64,000 nucleotides of DNA from Takakia lepidozioides (GCA_030704615.1 CM060733.1:9240001-9304000), one strand, 5' to 3'; positions 47,437 to 60,270 are shown, counted from the stretch's first letter. Numbers and translations: made by a program. Notes: generated by a model not told the origin, from the sequence alone.

Positions 47437-48840
47437 TCATGCAGGGAAATTGGGAACGCTTCTAAAAGTAGAGGATGGTAGTGGGGGCAGTCTCCGCTTT
47501 CGTGGCTGCCAGTCCTTGCTCAGTGGTTTGGTGTCGGGTGGTCCTATGTGCCGGTATCGCGTGTAGGGAATTGCTTGAACTCTGCCTCCTCTTCTGTCCT
47601 GTGTAGACAAAGTGTTTTTTGGGTCCAAATCCCTATTTTCCAAAGGTGCTCCTCCACGTTTAGCCCTCTTAGCCTTCTTGGACTCCTTCACCTTTATCGG
47701 CCTTGAGAGGTCTCTACCGCCTCTGGCATATACCTTAGCTTGGGAGCCCAACTTAAATTTGGCCGAATAAGTTTTTGCCAATGAGGAGCGAAGGATATAG
47801 CTCACACGCAATACACATTTGCGTTTGGAGTTTGCCAGATGGTAATAACTGGCAATGCCTCGGATAATGTTGGCCACTAGAGCTACTGATTTGCTTTGAG
47901 GATATGAATAGTACTTGAAGTTTGGCTTTGGAAAACCTGATTTGTCACAAAACCCTTTCTCTGCCAGCCGCCTTACCACTTTCTGCATGTCCGCTAATAA
48001 GCTAAGCCCACCAGGTTGCTGAATTCTATATGTCGTCCATTTTCCACCCTGTCGCTGGGAAAACTTGTATGTTTTCTCCACATCACGATTAATAAGATAT
48101 CCAAGGAAAGGAATTCTTGCATCTTTGGCTCGGGTTATCGGAGTATTATCTAAGTCAAGCCTAAGCTTAAGCCGCAATTCCACAAATCGTGTGACCAAGT
48201 CTCGTATCTTCACTGCCAAAGCTCGTGGGCCAATTACTCCAATAAGGAAAGCATCCGCAAAACGTACATAGTTCAGTCGCCGAGTATGTGTATCTGGGAG
48301 AATGCCTAGACTGACAGTTCGAGCTGATCTCACCTTGCCCATACGCATCGAGGTTGTACAGGGAAAAACTGATTTTCTTGCATTCTCCTTGATTGTCGGA
48401 TCCATTGCCCTCCGTCGTCCTCTGTCAACAATGCGCTTCAGTCGCATGATGAAAACATCAAGCTGGTGAAGTAATATGTTGCATGCAAGTGGTGCAAAAG
48501 GTACATCCTTTGTGATACTTCCATTCTGCGCAGAGGCCTTTAGACCAGCTTTGAGACCTTTAACCAGTACGTTCAAATTTTTGGGCCGAACTCTTCCCTG
48601 GAGAAGGCTTCTCAGAACTTGATCATCAACTGTGTCAAAGATTTGTGAGAGCTTCTGACCTTCTATAAACCAGACTGTGCCTGGAAAGTCCCGGCGCACC
48701 TGCTTCAAGCAGGTTAGTTGGGACTGTCCTCGTCTGAAGCCATGTGAACATGGTAGAAAGTATCGCTCGTACACTGTCTCATAATGAGATATGAAAGACG
48801 AAAGGCTTACGGAAGACTCGGAAGGCATCTCTGCAACCAT
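47437..48840 (-). CDS. Group II intron maturase-like protein, RT-inactive
   Basis: An uninterrupted 467-residue ORF with ATG at 48840. It resembles organellar group II intron-encoded reverse transcriptase/maturases: the PCSHGFRRGQSQ and TVWFIEG motifs, a region equivalent to the RT palm (LNYVRFADAFLIGVIG, residues 189-204), PFLGYLINR, and a domain X-like stretch (VANIIRGIASYYHLAN, SYILRSSLAKTYSAKFKL, residues about 322-365). The catalytic YADD box is FADA, and the first catalytic Asp region reads EGQK rather than EGD, so it cannot polymerise DNA, but maturase function would not need that. The N-terminus lacks RT-0/1. The C-terminal 90 residues are basic and unassigned. It could be a nuclear maturase, or a mitochondrial DNA insertion that happens to remain open. 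Confidence 0.7.
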   Translation of the reverse strand: MVAEMPSESSVSLSSFISHYETVYERYFLPCSHGFRRGQSQLTCLKQVRRDFPGTVWFIEGQKLSQIFDTVDDQVLRSLLQGRVRPKNLNVLVKGLKAGLKASAQNGSITKDVPFAPLACNILLHQLDVFIMRLKRIVDRGRRRAMDPTIKENARKSVFPCTTSMRMGKVRSARTVSLGILPDTHTRRLNYVRFADAFLIGVIGPRALAVKIRDLVTRFVELRLKLRLDLDNTPITRAKDARIPFLGYLINRDVEKTYKFSQRQGGKWTTYRIQQPGGLSLLADMQKVVRRLAEKGFCDKSGFPKPNFKYYSYPQSKSVALVANIIRGIASYYHLANSKRKCVLRVSYILRSSLAKTYSAKFKLGSQAKVYARGGRDLSRPIKVKESKKAKRAKRGGAPLENRDLDPKNTLSTQDRRGGRVQAIPYTRYRHIGPPDTKPLSKDWQPRKRRLPPLPSSTFRSVPNFPA

Positions 48841-49093
48841 GTGATCCAGAAAGTACAGTAAGAAAAGGTCATTAATTTACCAGAGCAGGAATCCTAATTT
48901 GCATGTACATGTCGCGTGAAGTCCAGTTGTAAATTCTTGCTGTTCAGTGATAAATCATTCAAGTTGTATAGTATTAATACGAGGATATGGAACTCAGCCA
49001 AAATTCCTATGGCACTATATCAAAGCTGAAGACTTTGGAAAGAGGGCAAGCATTGGCAGTATGCTGTGGACTCCAACGATACTAGTGTAGCCA

Positions 49094-51850
49094 TTAACCT
49101 TTCAACACAGATGTGACAGAGGGGGTACGCTTGTAGACACTATTAAAGAAAGTGTAGGTTGCACCGGAATAGTAAGAGAGCAGATGATCATGATAGTTTC
49201 CCATCCCTGAAACATCCATCCTTCCCACATACCTGACGTAACTATCCCTGGAGGCATCATCCTTCCAGATGCCTTCGACAGTGCTGTCAGGGCAGCTTCC
49301 ATCCAAGGTTCTCTTCGTGGTGATCTCATGCTCTGGACAGACTGGCCCCCACCCTCTTCCCCCATGTCACAGACTGGAAACAAGTTGAGAGAAGTTTTCT
49401 GCTTAACTTCATTTTGATCAGACAATTTCCTGGCAACAGACATGGCTTTGGACACTACAGCCTCTAAGTCAGATTTATTCAGCAGGGTCAAGACTTGCGG
49501 ATTAAGATTCAGATCCTTGAGAATCTCTTCTACTCTCTTCCGCCAGGACTTAGCCTGTTTGACAGGGCAATCCTGTTTCCAAGATATTAGAGTCGATTGA
49601 CTTAGGATATCTGATGTTGGACATATGTTGCAGCTGACCCCACCATCTGACCTTGAGTTCATCTCGTCGGGAGCGTAAGGAAGGGATACCAAACTCACCC
49701 CGAACAGCCACATTGGCCGTTGAGCATGCTGACATGCACTTCTTGCCAACTGCATTGAGGAGCGTGATGCCTCGGTAGTTCCACGGTTCTTCTCTGTCAC
49801 CCTTCTTGGATAGATTGACAATGGCCCCCTGTCGCCAGCGATGGGGATCATTTCAGTCCCCCAGATAAGGTTAAAGAGAAGCTCGTTGACTATGCCATCA
49901 GGTCCACCAGCTTTATATCCGTTTAAATGCTCAATTGCTTCCACAATCTCAGAAGAACTAATGGGAGCGTTGTAAGCCTTTGAAATATACTCCACTTCAT
50001 CAGGGCTGTCTTGAATCGTAGGAACAGTTTTTCCAACTGTGTCTTTCCATTCTTCAGAGGACCCCTCACTGTTAGACCTAGAAATTCTGCCAAGCATACT
50101 GTAGTGGGTTTCAAAGGTTTTGACAATGTCAACCGTTGAAGTCACCACTGCACCCTTAGTAGTCCTCAGCGCTTGTACTTGCTGACAGTTTTTCGGCTTG
50201 TACAAACGTTGAAGGGCCAACCAGAATCTCTTGTCATTACCACCATGGTGGTTTGAGTTTATTTCACTATATAGCTTGTCCCAGTATAATTTCTTCTCAG
50301 ACCTTACAAGCTGATTGATATCTTTGTGGATCTGGTAGTACCGAGCCCACAATTCTTTGTTGGTTTTCAATTTGCAGCACTCTTTACAGAGGACTCGTTT
50401 CTCAGCTATCTTGAGTTTAATCTCATTGGTCCACCAATTAACAGCTCTACCGCAGACAATTAGTTTCCTCCCAATGATCTTGTCAGCCACAGAGGAGACT
50501 AAACTCTCCCAAGAATCCACTGCTCTTTCGACTTCATTTCTTGCATTGCCAGAGCGAGATTGAAGGTCTTGGATCGAGTGGACAAAATGAGGGAGAGCCT
50601 CTTGCAGGGCCTGGACATACTCACTTCATTTTGGAATTTTCTATGCGCCCCTTCCGAATCGAACATTTCACAGATCTCTTGGTGTTGGGAAAACACCTTT
50701 TGATCTGTAAGTGGTGGAAGCTTCCTCAGCTGATAGTTTCTCATAGGTTTGCCTGTTCCTAAGAGTCCTCAGTAGTCAATGCAGAAATATCATCCAAAGA
50801 ACGGTCTACGTAACCTTGAGTGCCATGTGGATTTCAGTATCTGTAGTTTCCAAACCAAAATTTTCAGGAAAGCATTCTGAGCAGCCACTAGGGGTTCTGC
50901 AAAGGTGCAAGGATCTCTGGCAATTTTTGTCAATTATGATATAATCCACAATGGAACATTCCCCAGTTTGGGCTTTCTCACGAGTCCACTGCACTTGGTC
51001 TCCTTTTGACCTATTATTCAAGGTCAAAAGCTGAAGTTCTCCAGACAGTTTATTAACCGTCTACGATTAGAATTCAGCTCGTCCTCACCAAAAGGCCCAA
51101 TGGTATCATCCTGATGGAGACCTTTGCCCACCCGGGCATTGAAGTCACCCAATAAGACCACCTGACCTTTGGCGAGGAACTTAGCACAGTCCAGCTTTAC
51201 GTCTTCGAAGGCTTTGTCTGCGTCAGCACTAAGGGTCCCCTCTGTGGGCATGTAAACACAACCCACAAAGAGGTCCTTCATATTCACGCTGCCCTTCAAT
51301 TTCAGTTTTAGCCAAATACTGTGCTTATACCGCAAACCCTTGTTGATAATTTCACAATTGTCGCACACGAAATCACGGACAAAGAATCCAAGCCCTTTTT
51401 TACCACCTTTGGCAGAGGCTGCCTTAAGAGCGCACATCTTACCTATCCATTTATAACCATTGACATCTCCAACCAGTTTGTCCGGAGTTTCCCATGTCTC
51501 TTGCCCAGCACAGATATGAATATCATTTGCCCGAAGAACTTGTCCCACTTCGAGTTGTTTCCTTTGGTTAGTCAGCCCTGAGAAATTGAAGTGCCCAGCC
51601 GCAAGCCAGCCGTTTGCATGTGAATTGTTTGTCGTCTAGGTAGCTTACGGTTGCTCCTGGACGGCCAACCGTTCTGCAAAGAGGGGACAATTACCCCGTT
51701 CGTAGATTTTGCTCCTCCTGTGTAAACTTTAAGGATTGGTAAACCATTCAGAGTACCAAATCCTTCAATTACACAAAGCTCAGGCTCAGCACACTTAGGA
51801 TCAGTTTGTCTGTCTGACTGCTTGGAATCAACCTCATCTAGAGCAATCAA
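49094..51850 (-). pseudogene. Non-LTR retrotransposon of a second type (endonuclease plus partial RT)
   Basis: Reading from 51850 down, frames give an endonuclease: FNFSGLTNQRKQLEVGQVLR, AGQETWETPDKLVGD, VGCVYMPTEG, VVLLGDFNARVG (about 51150), TIGPFGEDELN. After a frameshift near 51024 comes the C-terminal SIVDYIIIDK. A linker region follows at 50744-50400, then the RT start NGYKAGGPDGIVNELLF (about 49875-49925). After another shift it reads GDREEPWNYRGITLLNAVGK. The RT catalytic core is missing: sequence jumps to an unrelated-looking tail. The GDFNARVG and NYRGITLL motifs suggest an RTE/CR1-like lineage rather than the L1-type element at 42-45 kb. Clearly defective. Confidence 0.75.
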
Positions 51851-52434
51851 ACCCGTTAGAAACTTTCAAGTTGAAGACCCTGCCCTTGGTTGTCTTCCTA
51901 GAGCACCTCATTGAATCAAGACCGCTCTCCAGCCAGTCAAGGGACGAACTTCTTTAAGATTGAATTGATGTGAGACTCTATTAGCAGCATTTTTGGGCAT
52001 TGCAACCTTTAAATTACCTCTGTTATCAAGTCTCGAGATGGAACCATTAGCCATATAATCCAAGTCTAAGCTGGAGCATGTAGTTTTAAAGGACACATCC
52101 CAAAAACTACATATGAAGCCCTAGATTCGGCATGCCATATAATCCATCGTCCATTCAGAGATCACACTCCAGGGAGCTGCAGGGAATGGCCCGCGTAGGC
52201 ATATTGTAAAGAGGGAAAGGCCCCAAACTCTCCAACTAAATCCAACGCACTACCTTACCTGAAGCAAAGCGCTTCAGGTCAAAAGAAACAAAGACACGGG
52301 GTCACAAGGCCGGCATTTAGTCACAGAGACGTTTATGTACTCCCGTATCAAGTCCACCCAATGGCAATAGGATTCCTAGAGGACAGGGAGAAAAATTTAC
52401 AACCCTCTGAGGATGTGCCAGAGGGATGCAAATA
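51851..52434. other. No gene recognised
   Basis: No coding signal. A T5 run on the minus strand at about 52391-52397 lies some 40 bp past the 3' end of the tRNA and may act as its Pol III terminator. Confidence 0.4.
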
Positions 52435-52508
52435 TGGCTTCGCCCGGGTTCGAACCGGAGACCTTCAGTGTGTTAGACTGATGTGATAACCAACTACACC
52501 ACGAAACC
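52435..52508 (-). tRNA. trnV-AAC: tRNA-Val (anticodon AAC)
   Basis: 74 nt on the minus strand with a full cloverleaf. The acceptor stem GGTTTCG pairs with CGAAGCC and is followed by discriminator A. The D arm contains TGGTGTAGTTGGTTATCA (A box). The anticodon stem TCAGT/ACTGA encloses CTAACAC with anticodon AAC. The T arm CCGGTTCGAACCCGG contains the B box. It closely matches the conserved nuclear plant tRNA-Val(AAC). No intron. The base just before the anticodon stem is A where G is usual as I remember the plant consensus, a change that should not break any stem. Confidence 0.95.
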
Positions 52509-55500
52509 ACCCGTGTAGAGAGGGGAGAGAGAGCAAGCACAGCGTGATAACCACAAAAACTCAGTATAAAACATGTCCACGCATACTCTACATGCTGGCA
52601 CCTATATTACAACCTTCAATGGACAATCAGCCTGTACACTGGGAGAAGTACTTCACAGGATTGCAATTTCAAGACTGGAAACCAGAGTTTCAGGTAGTCT
52701 TCTGGCATCTTTGCACACATGCATGACCATCCTTGACTCCACATAGCTTACACTACAGCTGTTCAATTTACACCATAGAAAGCTCTTGAAGCCTTCTTGA
52801 GAAAGTTTATCTCCAAACACGAACACCTACACCTGGATTTGTGAACAAAAGCATAAAGATAAGTCAAGCTCTACCTCCTCGCCAATAACAACAACTTTGG
52901 AGTCGGCTGCCATCTCTTCCTCAATGGCTGAATTGAGGGCATCCCAGACCATCATCTACTCTCCAATCCACCCAGACTCCCACATCTATTTCTCTTGCAT
53001 CAGCATGTCTGAGTTTATTGAATCTTCCTATCCCATCAAATAGAACCTCCTCCGACATTTGGTGCCGTCTCTTACCAGAAGTACATGAGTCCACCTTCCT
53101 CTCTCTTACACACACATACACGTAAGCAAAACCATTTAGTGTTCCCAACACTAACAAAGTGCATAAGGGACTAACCTCACTGGTTGAAGCAAATCGCTTA
53201 AAGCCTGCTGAAGCCCCGGCGGCAACCTTGTCACCAACATTTCCAACTCTCTATGCCCCCACATAACAATTTAGTCATCATCACAGAAACATGTTATGGT
53301 ACTTACCTCCATGCAGATCAAACTTCTCTAGGTGTTCTAAATGCTCATTTGAGAAAGCATTGAGTCTCATTGACGTTCATGGTTCCATCAAATCAGGAGA
53401 TCAATTCTGGCATGCACAACACTTAAATTCTTGCTAGTATCCAATTCTACATGTTGTTGTCTACAATTTAGTCAAGCAGTGGGCTATATTCTTCACCTTT
53501 ACTTTCCACTGTTTCCAAAGGAGAATTTCAAACACTACTCAATTCCTCCATTCAGGAGACTGTTTGCTGGACAACTGGCGGAGCGTTATTCAAAGGAGCG
53601 AAATAAGGTTAAAAAACCACGGGATAAGGAAAATGAAGTGAGAGCTCTTAGGTTCTTTGCAACTATGCCTTAGAAGCATAACTTGAAGGAATCAGGAAGT
53701 TACAGTACCAAATAGCTGCTCCCCCCCCCCCAACCCCCCTACCTCGGACCGAAAGAACACTGCTAAGGCTTGTAGAAATAGCCTGTTGTCGAATCTGCAT
53801 TGCAACTAGTTCTCGATTTCCAGAAAGCAAGAAAAAATTGGGACAACAAGTAAAAGCTTCGAAAAAAACCGATGCAAATAGGACCCTAATATCTATAAAG
53901 TGAACTTGTGGATCACGTCCTTATATCACATACCAAAATAGTGATTCGTGCAGTCAAATGAAGAGAATCTTGTGTAACCATTAGGATTAGGATCAGGAAT
54001 AGCAAGAGGCCCTTGAACCCGAAAATAAAAACAATTATGAACGGGAGGAGGACCGAGAGCGAGTGAGAAGGAAATTCAACCAACCCGAAAAGCGTTGAGA
54101 ATGGATCGAGCGCCTCCAGCCTGCCTTCCCAAAGCTCCCAACATGACTGCAACTTAATCACTCCACCCTCTGCTCTCTCCCTTTCTCTCTCTCTCTCTCG
54201 GACGTTATAAAGCACCATTTCATTTCCTTTCTCTCTCCCTCTCCGAATCACTCTCACTCTGTCGCGTCGTCTGTCTCACAGGTCCAGAGTAGTTCGTAGC
54301 AAATAAGTGAAGACTTTAGGCTCACCAAGGCTATTCCTCCAATGGCAAGCACAATTCAACGGGTGGGGCTGTGCAGAACCGGTGACTCACCATCCCGAAG
54401 GACAACAGTAGGGCGCCGATCATCCATCTATATTGCGACGTGGATGAACGTGGTGCTCATGGATGAAGGTCGGGTTTACTAGTAAACGAGAAAGTGGTTC
54501 CACATTCATGCTACAACAAAGGAACGGATGAGCGCGCATGGGGGCATCCTGTCCCATCCAAGATGGGATGTGTGGCAAATTCCATCCATAATTGTCATAT
54601 ACACGTCGAGCGTTTCAGAGACCTGAACGGTCGACACTGAATTGGCTACAAAAGCAGCCCTACAGATGTACCAGACATTTGAGCGCCAAAGTAAGGAGAC
54701 GCCCGGGACACTTCTTGAATCGTTGTTCCTCGATCCATCATCCTTTCCGCCTTGATCGTTTTATACTTTCCTGTAAGATGTGCGTGGAGAGAGATGCTGA
54801 AAGGAGGAGGAGACATGGAGTAGGCAACAAAGGGGTTACAACAAATTTGCGATCTATAAGGGTACTTGCAAAAACGGTAGTCCATTCAGAGTCCATTGCG
54901 TTATCTTCGAGTGTATAAATCGTGCTAACTTGGAGTTCTGTTTCTCTTCCTCTCTAGCTTATCTTTCGAACATTTTCCCGCCTTGATATAATCAGTGTCT
55001 TCTGCATGCAGATATTGGTTGCAGCTCAATTCTCAGTGTAACTAGTTAAGTTTAGTTAATATGTCGCTTGGATAAAACGTCATAGAAAAAAGGTCGGGAG
55101 CACAAGAGGGGGAGAAAGAGAGAACCTTTCAACGGGGTTTTCTATCAAAGACAAGTAAGAACCCCTCACTACAGTGATCTTAATGGACATACGCCTAGCG
55201 TCGGAGGTCAAATCCCGGGCAATGGATAGTGTCATGTGAGTGTCATGTGTGCATACTTATGCTTACTCTTTTGAAGGTCCACACGTTGACGTTCTTGGAA
55301 GTTCCATGATTTTTATCACCTTTTCAGATTTATGGGACGCTGTATGGGATCATTTTGGACTGACTACACAAAAGAATGATATCTTTGGATTGAACATGTG
55401 CTTGCACCAATATCGAATTTGTCTAAAGATCCTACCAGGGACATAAGAGATCTACCGAGAGTGTCGTCCTGAGATATATGCTAGTGTTCAATCTCCATGC

Positions 55501-55530
55501 CAGGTTCAGATTGACAATGAAGGGACAATA
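52509..55530. other. No gene recognised
   Basis: Scattered short frames without family signatures. Holds a C-tract at 53719-53737 and a CT microsatellite at about 54176-54199. Confidence 0.4.
54176..54199. repeat. (CT)n microsatellite
   Basis: An almost pure pyrimidine CT tract of about 24 bp. Confidence 0.85.
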
Positions 55531-55536
55531 AGATGA

Positions 55537-56181
55537 ATTGGTAGTTTTGGTGAGTGGAGTTATCAGCGTTGGGCATGGGTATGCGCTTCTTGCGCTGAGT
55601 GCTTGGCCCTGCTTTCTGAAGACTTCAAAACGAGCAGGTTTGAAGATAGTGTATTGCCGTTCTTAGACATGCCTGGTTTGTTACGAGTTCGATATATGTT
55701 GAATATCGCATATAATTGGACATTCACAAGGCTGATGTAAGTGCAGCGGCTGTGCATGATGGAAGTCAAGGACCGAGGGCCCTTATTGTCGAACTCGCTC
55801 AAGTCCACATATCTCCTTCCAACAGAAATTCCATTTCGATCGAAGGCATCTACACGGCTGCATCTAACCCCAATTTGAAGTCATATCTCAACCTGTATGC
55901 ATGAATATGCATAGTGTTAAGAATATCTACTATATCTTCTTTTCCTTCGAATTGTCCTTTATGTTTATAAAGACATGGCACGACTCCATAAGGCCATGAC
56001 TCAAAGGCTACATCAGCCTTGTGAAATGTCCAATTATATGCGATATTCAACATACCTATATCGAACAGGTAACAAATCAGGCATGTCTAACAACGGCAAA
56101 TACACTATCTTCAAACCTGCTCGTTTTGAAGTCGAAGCGCATACCCCAGCGCTGATAACTCCACACCCCAAAACTACCAAA
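55537..56181. repeat. Imperfect palindrome with ~170-205 bp arms
   Basis: The left arm 55537-55741 is the reverse complement of the right arm 56009-56181. Matching blocks include GTGGAGTTATCAGCG, CTTCAAAACGAGCAGGTTTG, GATAGTGTAT and CATATAATTGGACATTTCAC-type sequence, ending at GGCTGATGTA. The left arm carries about 32 extra bases near 55590. The spacer is about 270 bp. No TIR typical of a known MITE family was noticed at the ends. Confidence 0.75.
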
Positions 56182-56434
56182 GATATCGAGAAGGTAGCAG
56201 ATATTTCAAAGGACTCTAGATAGGCAAGCTGCCTACCATTGGTCCCAATGAGAGGTTCTGATTCCTTGCGATGGAGTTCAAAGTTTGGTTCATCCGAAGC
56301 TGATCAACTCTCTAGAAAACCTGCAATATATTACATTGATCTGCAATTGGTGACTTGATTCTGTTGGACCTAAAGGAGGATTAAGACATGAGGTTTACTT
56401 CTCTTAAGGGTAACATGGACTACATTTCCTCTTG

Positions 56435-56575
56435 CTGGGACAACCAAGTTGTAGCCGGTGGTAATTGGCACATACCACCTCGGAAGTGGTTGTGGGTTCA
56501 ATCCACCGATTGGTGACAGTAGCCATTCGGGATCGATAAGTTACCGCTTCCTTGGGGAGGCGTCATATATATTGC
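56435..56575 (+). mobile_element. tRNA-derived SINE, copy B
   Basis: Same family as 10895-11070. It begins GGGACAACCAAGTTGTAGCC, has GGAAGTGGTTGTGGGTTCAA with the B-box-like GGTTCAATCC, and ends GGGGAGGCGTCATATATATT. It is about 35 bp shorter than copy A in its 3' half and keeps a segment (CACATACCACCTC) that copy A lacks. Confidence 0.65.
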
Positions 56576-59298
56576 GGGTCCTCTACCATCTGAACTATGA
56601 CTTATTTGACAAGTAGCACATGGGAACAACCATTCAATTACAACTGATGAGCTGTCAAATTATGATTCGCCTTTAGGCACGTGAGGGCTGGTGGGATCCG
56701 GAGAAAACTTTCATACTTGGAAAGACTACCCTGGGACATAGACGGAGGGCCATTCTTTGTAGCCAGATTGACTGGACTGTCTGAAGAGGCATGTATTGTT
56801 TTGACCATCAAAACCAAATCCTCCAAAAAGGCTTTTTGGACTCGATCATCTTTTTTGAATGGGTTGACAGCCCCAAACATTCTGAAATTGCAGTTGGACT
56901 GACACCAGAACATTTTTTAACAAGTCTATACTATTTACTTCCTCTTCATATTTTGCAAACACGCACGAGTGCTCTACCTCAACGTGTTTTCTTATCGTTG
57001 TGATGCCGTTGGCCTTGAAGTACGTGATAAGACATTTTCTACATCTAGTGCATAATGCTAAAATGGCGGGACCAACTGTGGCAATACGATGCATTATCTG
57101 AGGCTTAGCTACAATATCGATCGATATGTTGTTATTGATGTTGTAAAATGCCCACGTTGGAGAGTTTTGGTTGTGAGGTTTTTCTAGAATTGGGCTTGTT
57201 CACGCAAGAGTCGTACCTGGATGTCCAACAATAGCCGTTCCCATTTCTCGTCAATAGACAACATCCACTTGCTCACTTGGTCCTTGGCTCTTACTGGGGC
57301 CCCCAAAACTCCTAATGTCCAAATGATTCAATGATTCCGTAGCATGGTTACTTCTGGCAGATGCTAAGGATAAGATTCCCGTATAGGGGCAGAATGATCA
57401 GATTCCAAATCATGCATAGAAGCACTTGCACATTGGCTATCTATTGCCCACATCTCATTCAACTCATAGTTTAATGCTTAAAAATATATAGGTTTGGTTT
57501 TTAGAGCTAAAAGTGGAAGAGACAACACATAAAAACCCTTTAGCTACTTGACAAAGTGTGGGTTTCACCACACATCACATGACCTGGCCCACTACATCCA
57601 TAAGATCATGCTCTAGACTCCTCTATACACCCTAATTACAAGTCAAGATGGGCCCGCAATCTGGGGATATTATATGTATCCCTACCAGCTCTGCTCGTTG
57701 CCATGCCTTGTTTATTGTCAAAGGTCAATGTTACCCCAAAGAATAATGGGTGAGGTTTATGTCAGTGCGCGGATAACAGCGATGGAGAGCTCGAAGCAGT
57801 AGGGCATAGATTTAATGTACTGCAAAATCATTGTACTACACAGAACATTAAATTAGCTGTGACGGGACCCACTCCATCCCGTGAAACGACATGCATGGTA
57901 CATTGCGCATATGAAGGTGATACATGTTGTACATCCTAGAAGGGCCCGCAAGAGAGAGAGAGAGAGAGGTGTGGCGCGTTGGGTAGTTATCGATTGAGAG
58001 AGAGAGACATCTTGCACTCCAGTTATCAAGAGTGAGTGAGAGTGAGAGTGAATGAAATTTAGAGTAAGAGAGGGAGAACCTAACAGAGGGAGCGCGCGTA
58101 GAGGGAGCTGCAAAACCTGGAGGGGGTGACGAAATCCGGCCTGCGACCAGCCAACGAGCAACGAGCTGCGACCACTGAACGAACGGCCAGCCTACAACAA
58201 TCACGGTTCAGATCATTCACTATGTTGGGGAGTTCACATGCCAAAATGCTATACTTGGAAAGTCATTTGTAGAAGCTGAAGCTCGTAAGCTCCCTAAGAT
58301 TGTGTACTTCCAACACATATATTTCACAAGTGGGCTAAAGATCTTTGCATTTACATGTTTTATAATGTTCTTGATGATGTGATAGGGGAGGCTGGATGAA
58401 CATCATGCAATCTACCCCCATGATACATATGGTGATGCTTTGACGACTTTGGAATGTGGGTATGTGCTACAGTCAGATGATGCTAATGTCTACCGGCTCC
58501 CCTATTTAGACAGCAGTGACCCAAGCTTCTATATGTTCCTCCTCCCTTTTCCTCCCTATCTTCTGTTGAACCCCTTTTGTTCCTTCATGCTCCACTCATA
58601 GAGCCTAAGTCAGTCAGGGATGGGACTCACACAAAATCTATGGCCAGAAGATTTGGCCAGCATGTAAATTATTTAATGGAATTTATCTCTCACTTTCACT
58701 TTCTCTAGCTGGAATAATATACAGAAAACAAGACATGAATGGTGCAATGTGTTTGTGAGACTGGCGCAATACCCCTTGGTTGTGGTTTATGTTTTTAGTT
58801 GATGACCTGGGAAAGAAATGTTTTGTGTCAAGTTACGTATACAATTATAAGCCTAGAGGCAAGACTATTCTAGCATCACAGACCCAACAATTCATAGACT
58901 CTCTTCGAATAGGTAATAAAAAATTGGCCCATCATTTGAGCTCTTACAGTGGAATGTACTAGTGCCTTGCCTACGTAACCAGTCCTAAAATGAAAGCTAC
59001 ATGCTGACTATTGTGTCATTTTTCAGTTGTGCCACAGGCCCCATAGAAATGTGTTGCATTGCTTGTCCTGGGTTTTGTACTTCTTGATTGAATGCAATGG
59101 AATCATCAATTAGGGCCCCAAGAATCTCTTGTTTCTGTCCTTCTAAACCCATCTAACAGACACACTGAGTATTATTTTTGACGTAGTGAGGTAGTGTTCT
59201 ATGAAGTTAGTGACCGCGGATTTATAATATCAGAAACCAATGATTTTGATAAGTGCGAAGTGCATGTTTTTATGTTTATAACGGAATTTTGTGTACAT
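56576..59298. other. No gene recognised
   Basis: No family signature in any frame. Contains GA microsatellites at about 57951-57968 and 57996-58007. Confidence 0.4.
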
Positions 59299-59530
59299 TG
59301 GCTGGTAGCTCAGCTGGTAGGTGCACAATTGTCGTCCTGGTGGTTCGGGGTTCACCCATTGTCCCGCCCCGTGTGTGGGATCGTTCATGACGGTATGTCT
59401 GGGCGTTGATCGTCCTGTGGGCCTCATGGCCCATCAATGAAAGGGGGTTAATTTTTCCCCCTCCTCAAGGGCCTGAATTGTGGGTTGTTGCTCCCATGTT
59501 TCCTTTCTTAAAAATAAAATAAAATAATAG
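59299..59530 (+). mobile_element. tRNA-derived SINE of a second family
   Basis: A tRNA-like head, GGTAGCTCAGCTGGTAGG (A box), is followed by GGTTCGGGGTTCACCC (B-box-like). A body of about 150 bp then ends in TTAAAAATAAAATAAAATAA. Head and tail layout resemble Au-type plant SINEs, but I cannot confirm the family. No clear target duplication. Confidence 0.6.
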
Positions 59531-60270
59531 TATAAATAAAAACAAAGTTCCGTATGCCGAAAAGGTGAATATTGCCATGAGGGCACTTGCCCTGTAAGTT
59601 GGGGAGGAAGAGGAATGGAATCCATGTGCAGGTTGCAAAACAAGTGTACGTTGACGCACACATCATTGTTTTCTAGCGCTCGTCAAAATCAATAAAAAAA
59701 ATTATAAATGAAATTATTTTGTTTTGTTTTTGTTTTTTTGTTTTTTTGGTGTGTGTGTTGAAAAACAAGTATAAGTTTGGCACACACTTTTTTTTTTAAA
59801 CTCTATTTCCGGGCCTCCATCCCCCGTTTCAAAAAATAATAAAATTATATCTTCTAATCTGGCGGTTGGATATTATGGCTCAAATATTTTGAGGTAATAG
59901 ATTGAGTTGGTGGGTAGTAAATTCAACTATCGCTTTCATAGGTATTCAGAAATCTGGGAGATAAAGATATATTGGGTTTTTTTTCACAGCATGTCGTGAA
60001 AATGGGTTAATATGTCTATGGCATTAGTTGGGCAATATGTGGCCAAGTGCTGCAGCTACATACCTAGGCCCTGCTTCAAATTACACATAATCCTTATATC
60101 AAAATTCACACCTCCCCCTCTTCCTTCCATTTGTTATCTTTGCACAATCGACATCACTACCAAAATCTGCTATATGAACTCATACTTAAAAATCTCCTAC
60201 AATCTTCCATCCTTGTTGATATGGGAAGGGGGGTTTCGAGGAAATGGCCTATGTTGACACATACCTATAT
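59531..60270. other. No gene recognised
   Basis: AT-rich DNA with A and T runs (about 59690-59800). No coding signal before the hAT relic. Confidence 0.4.
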
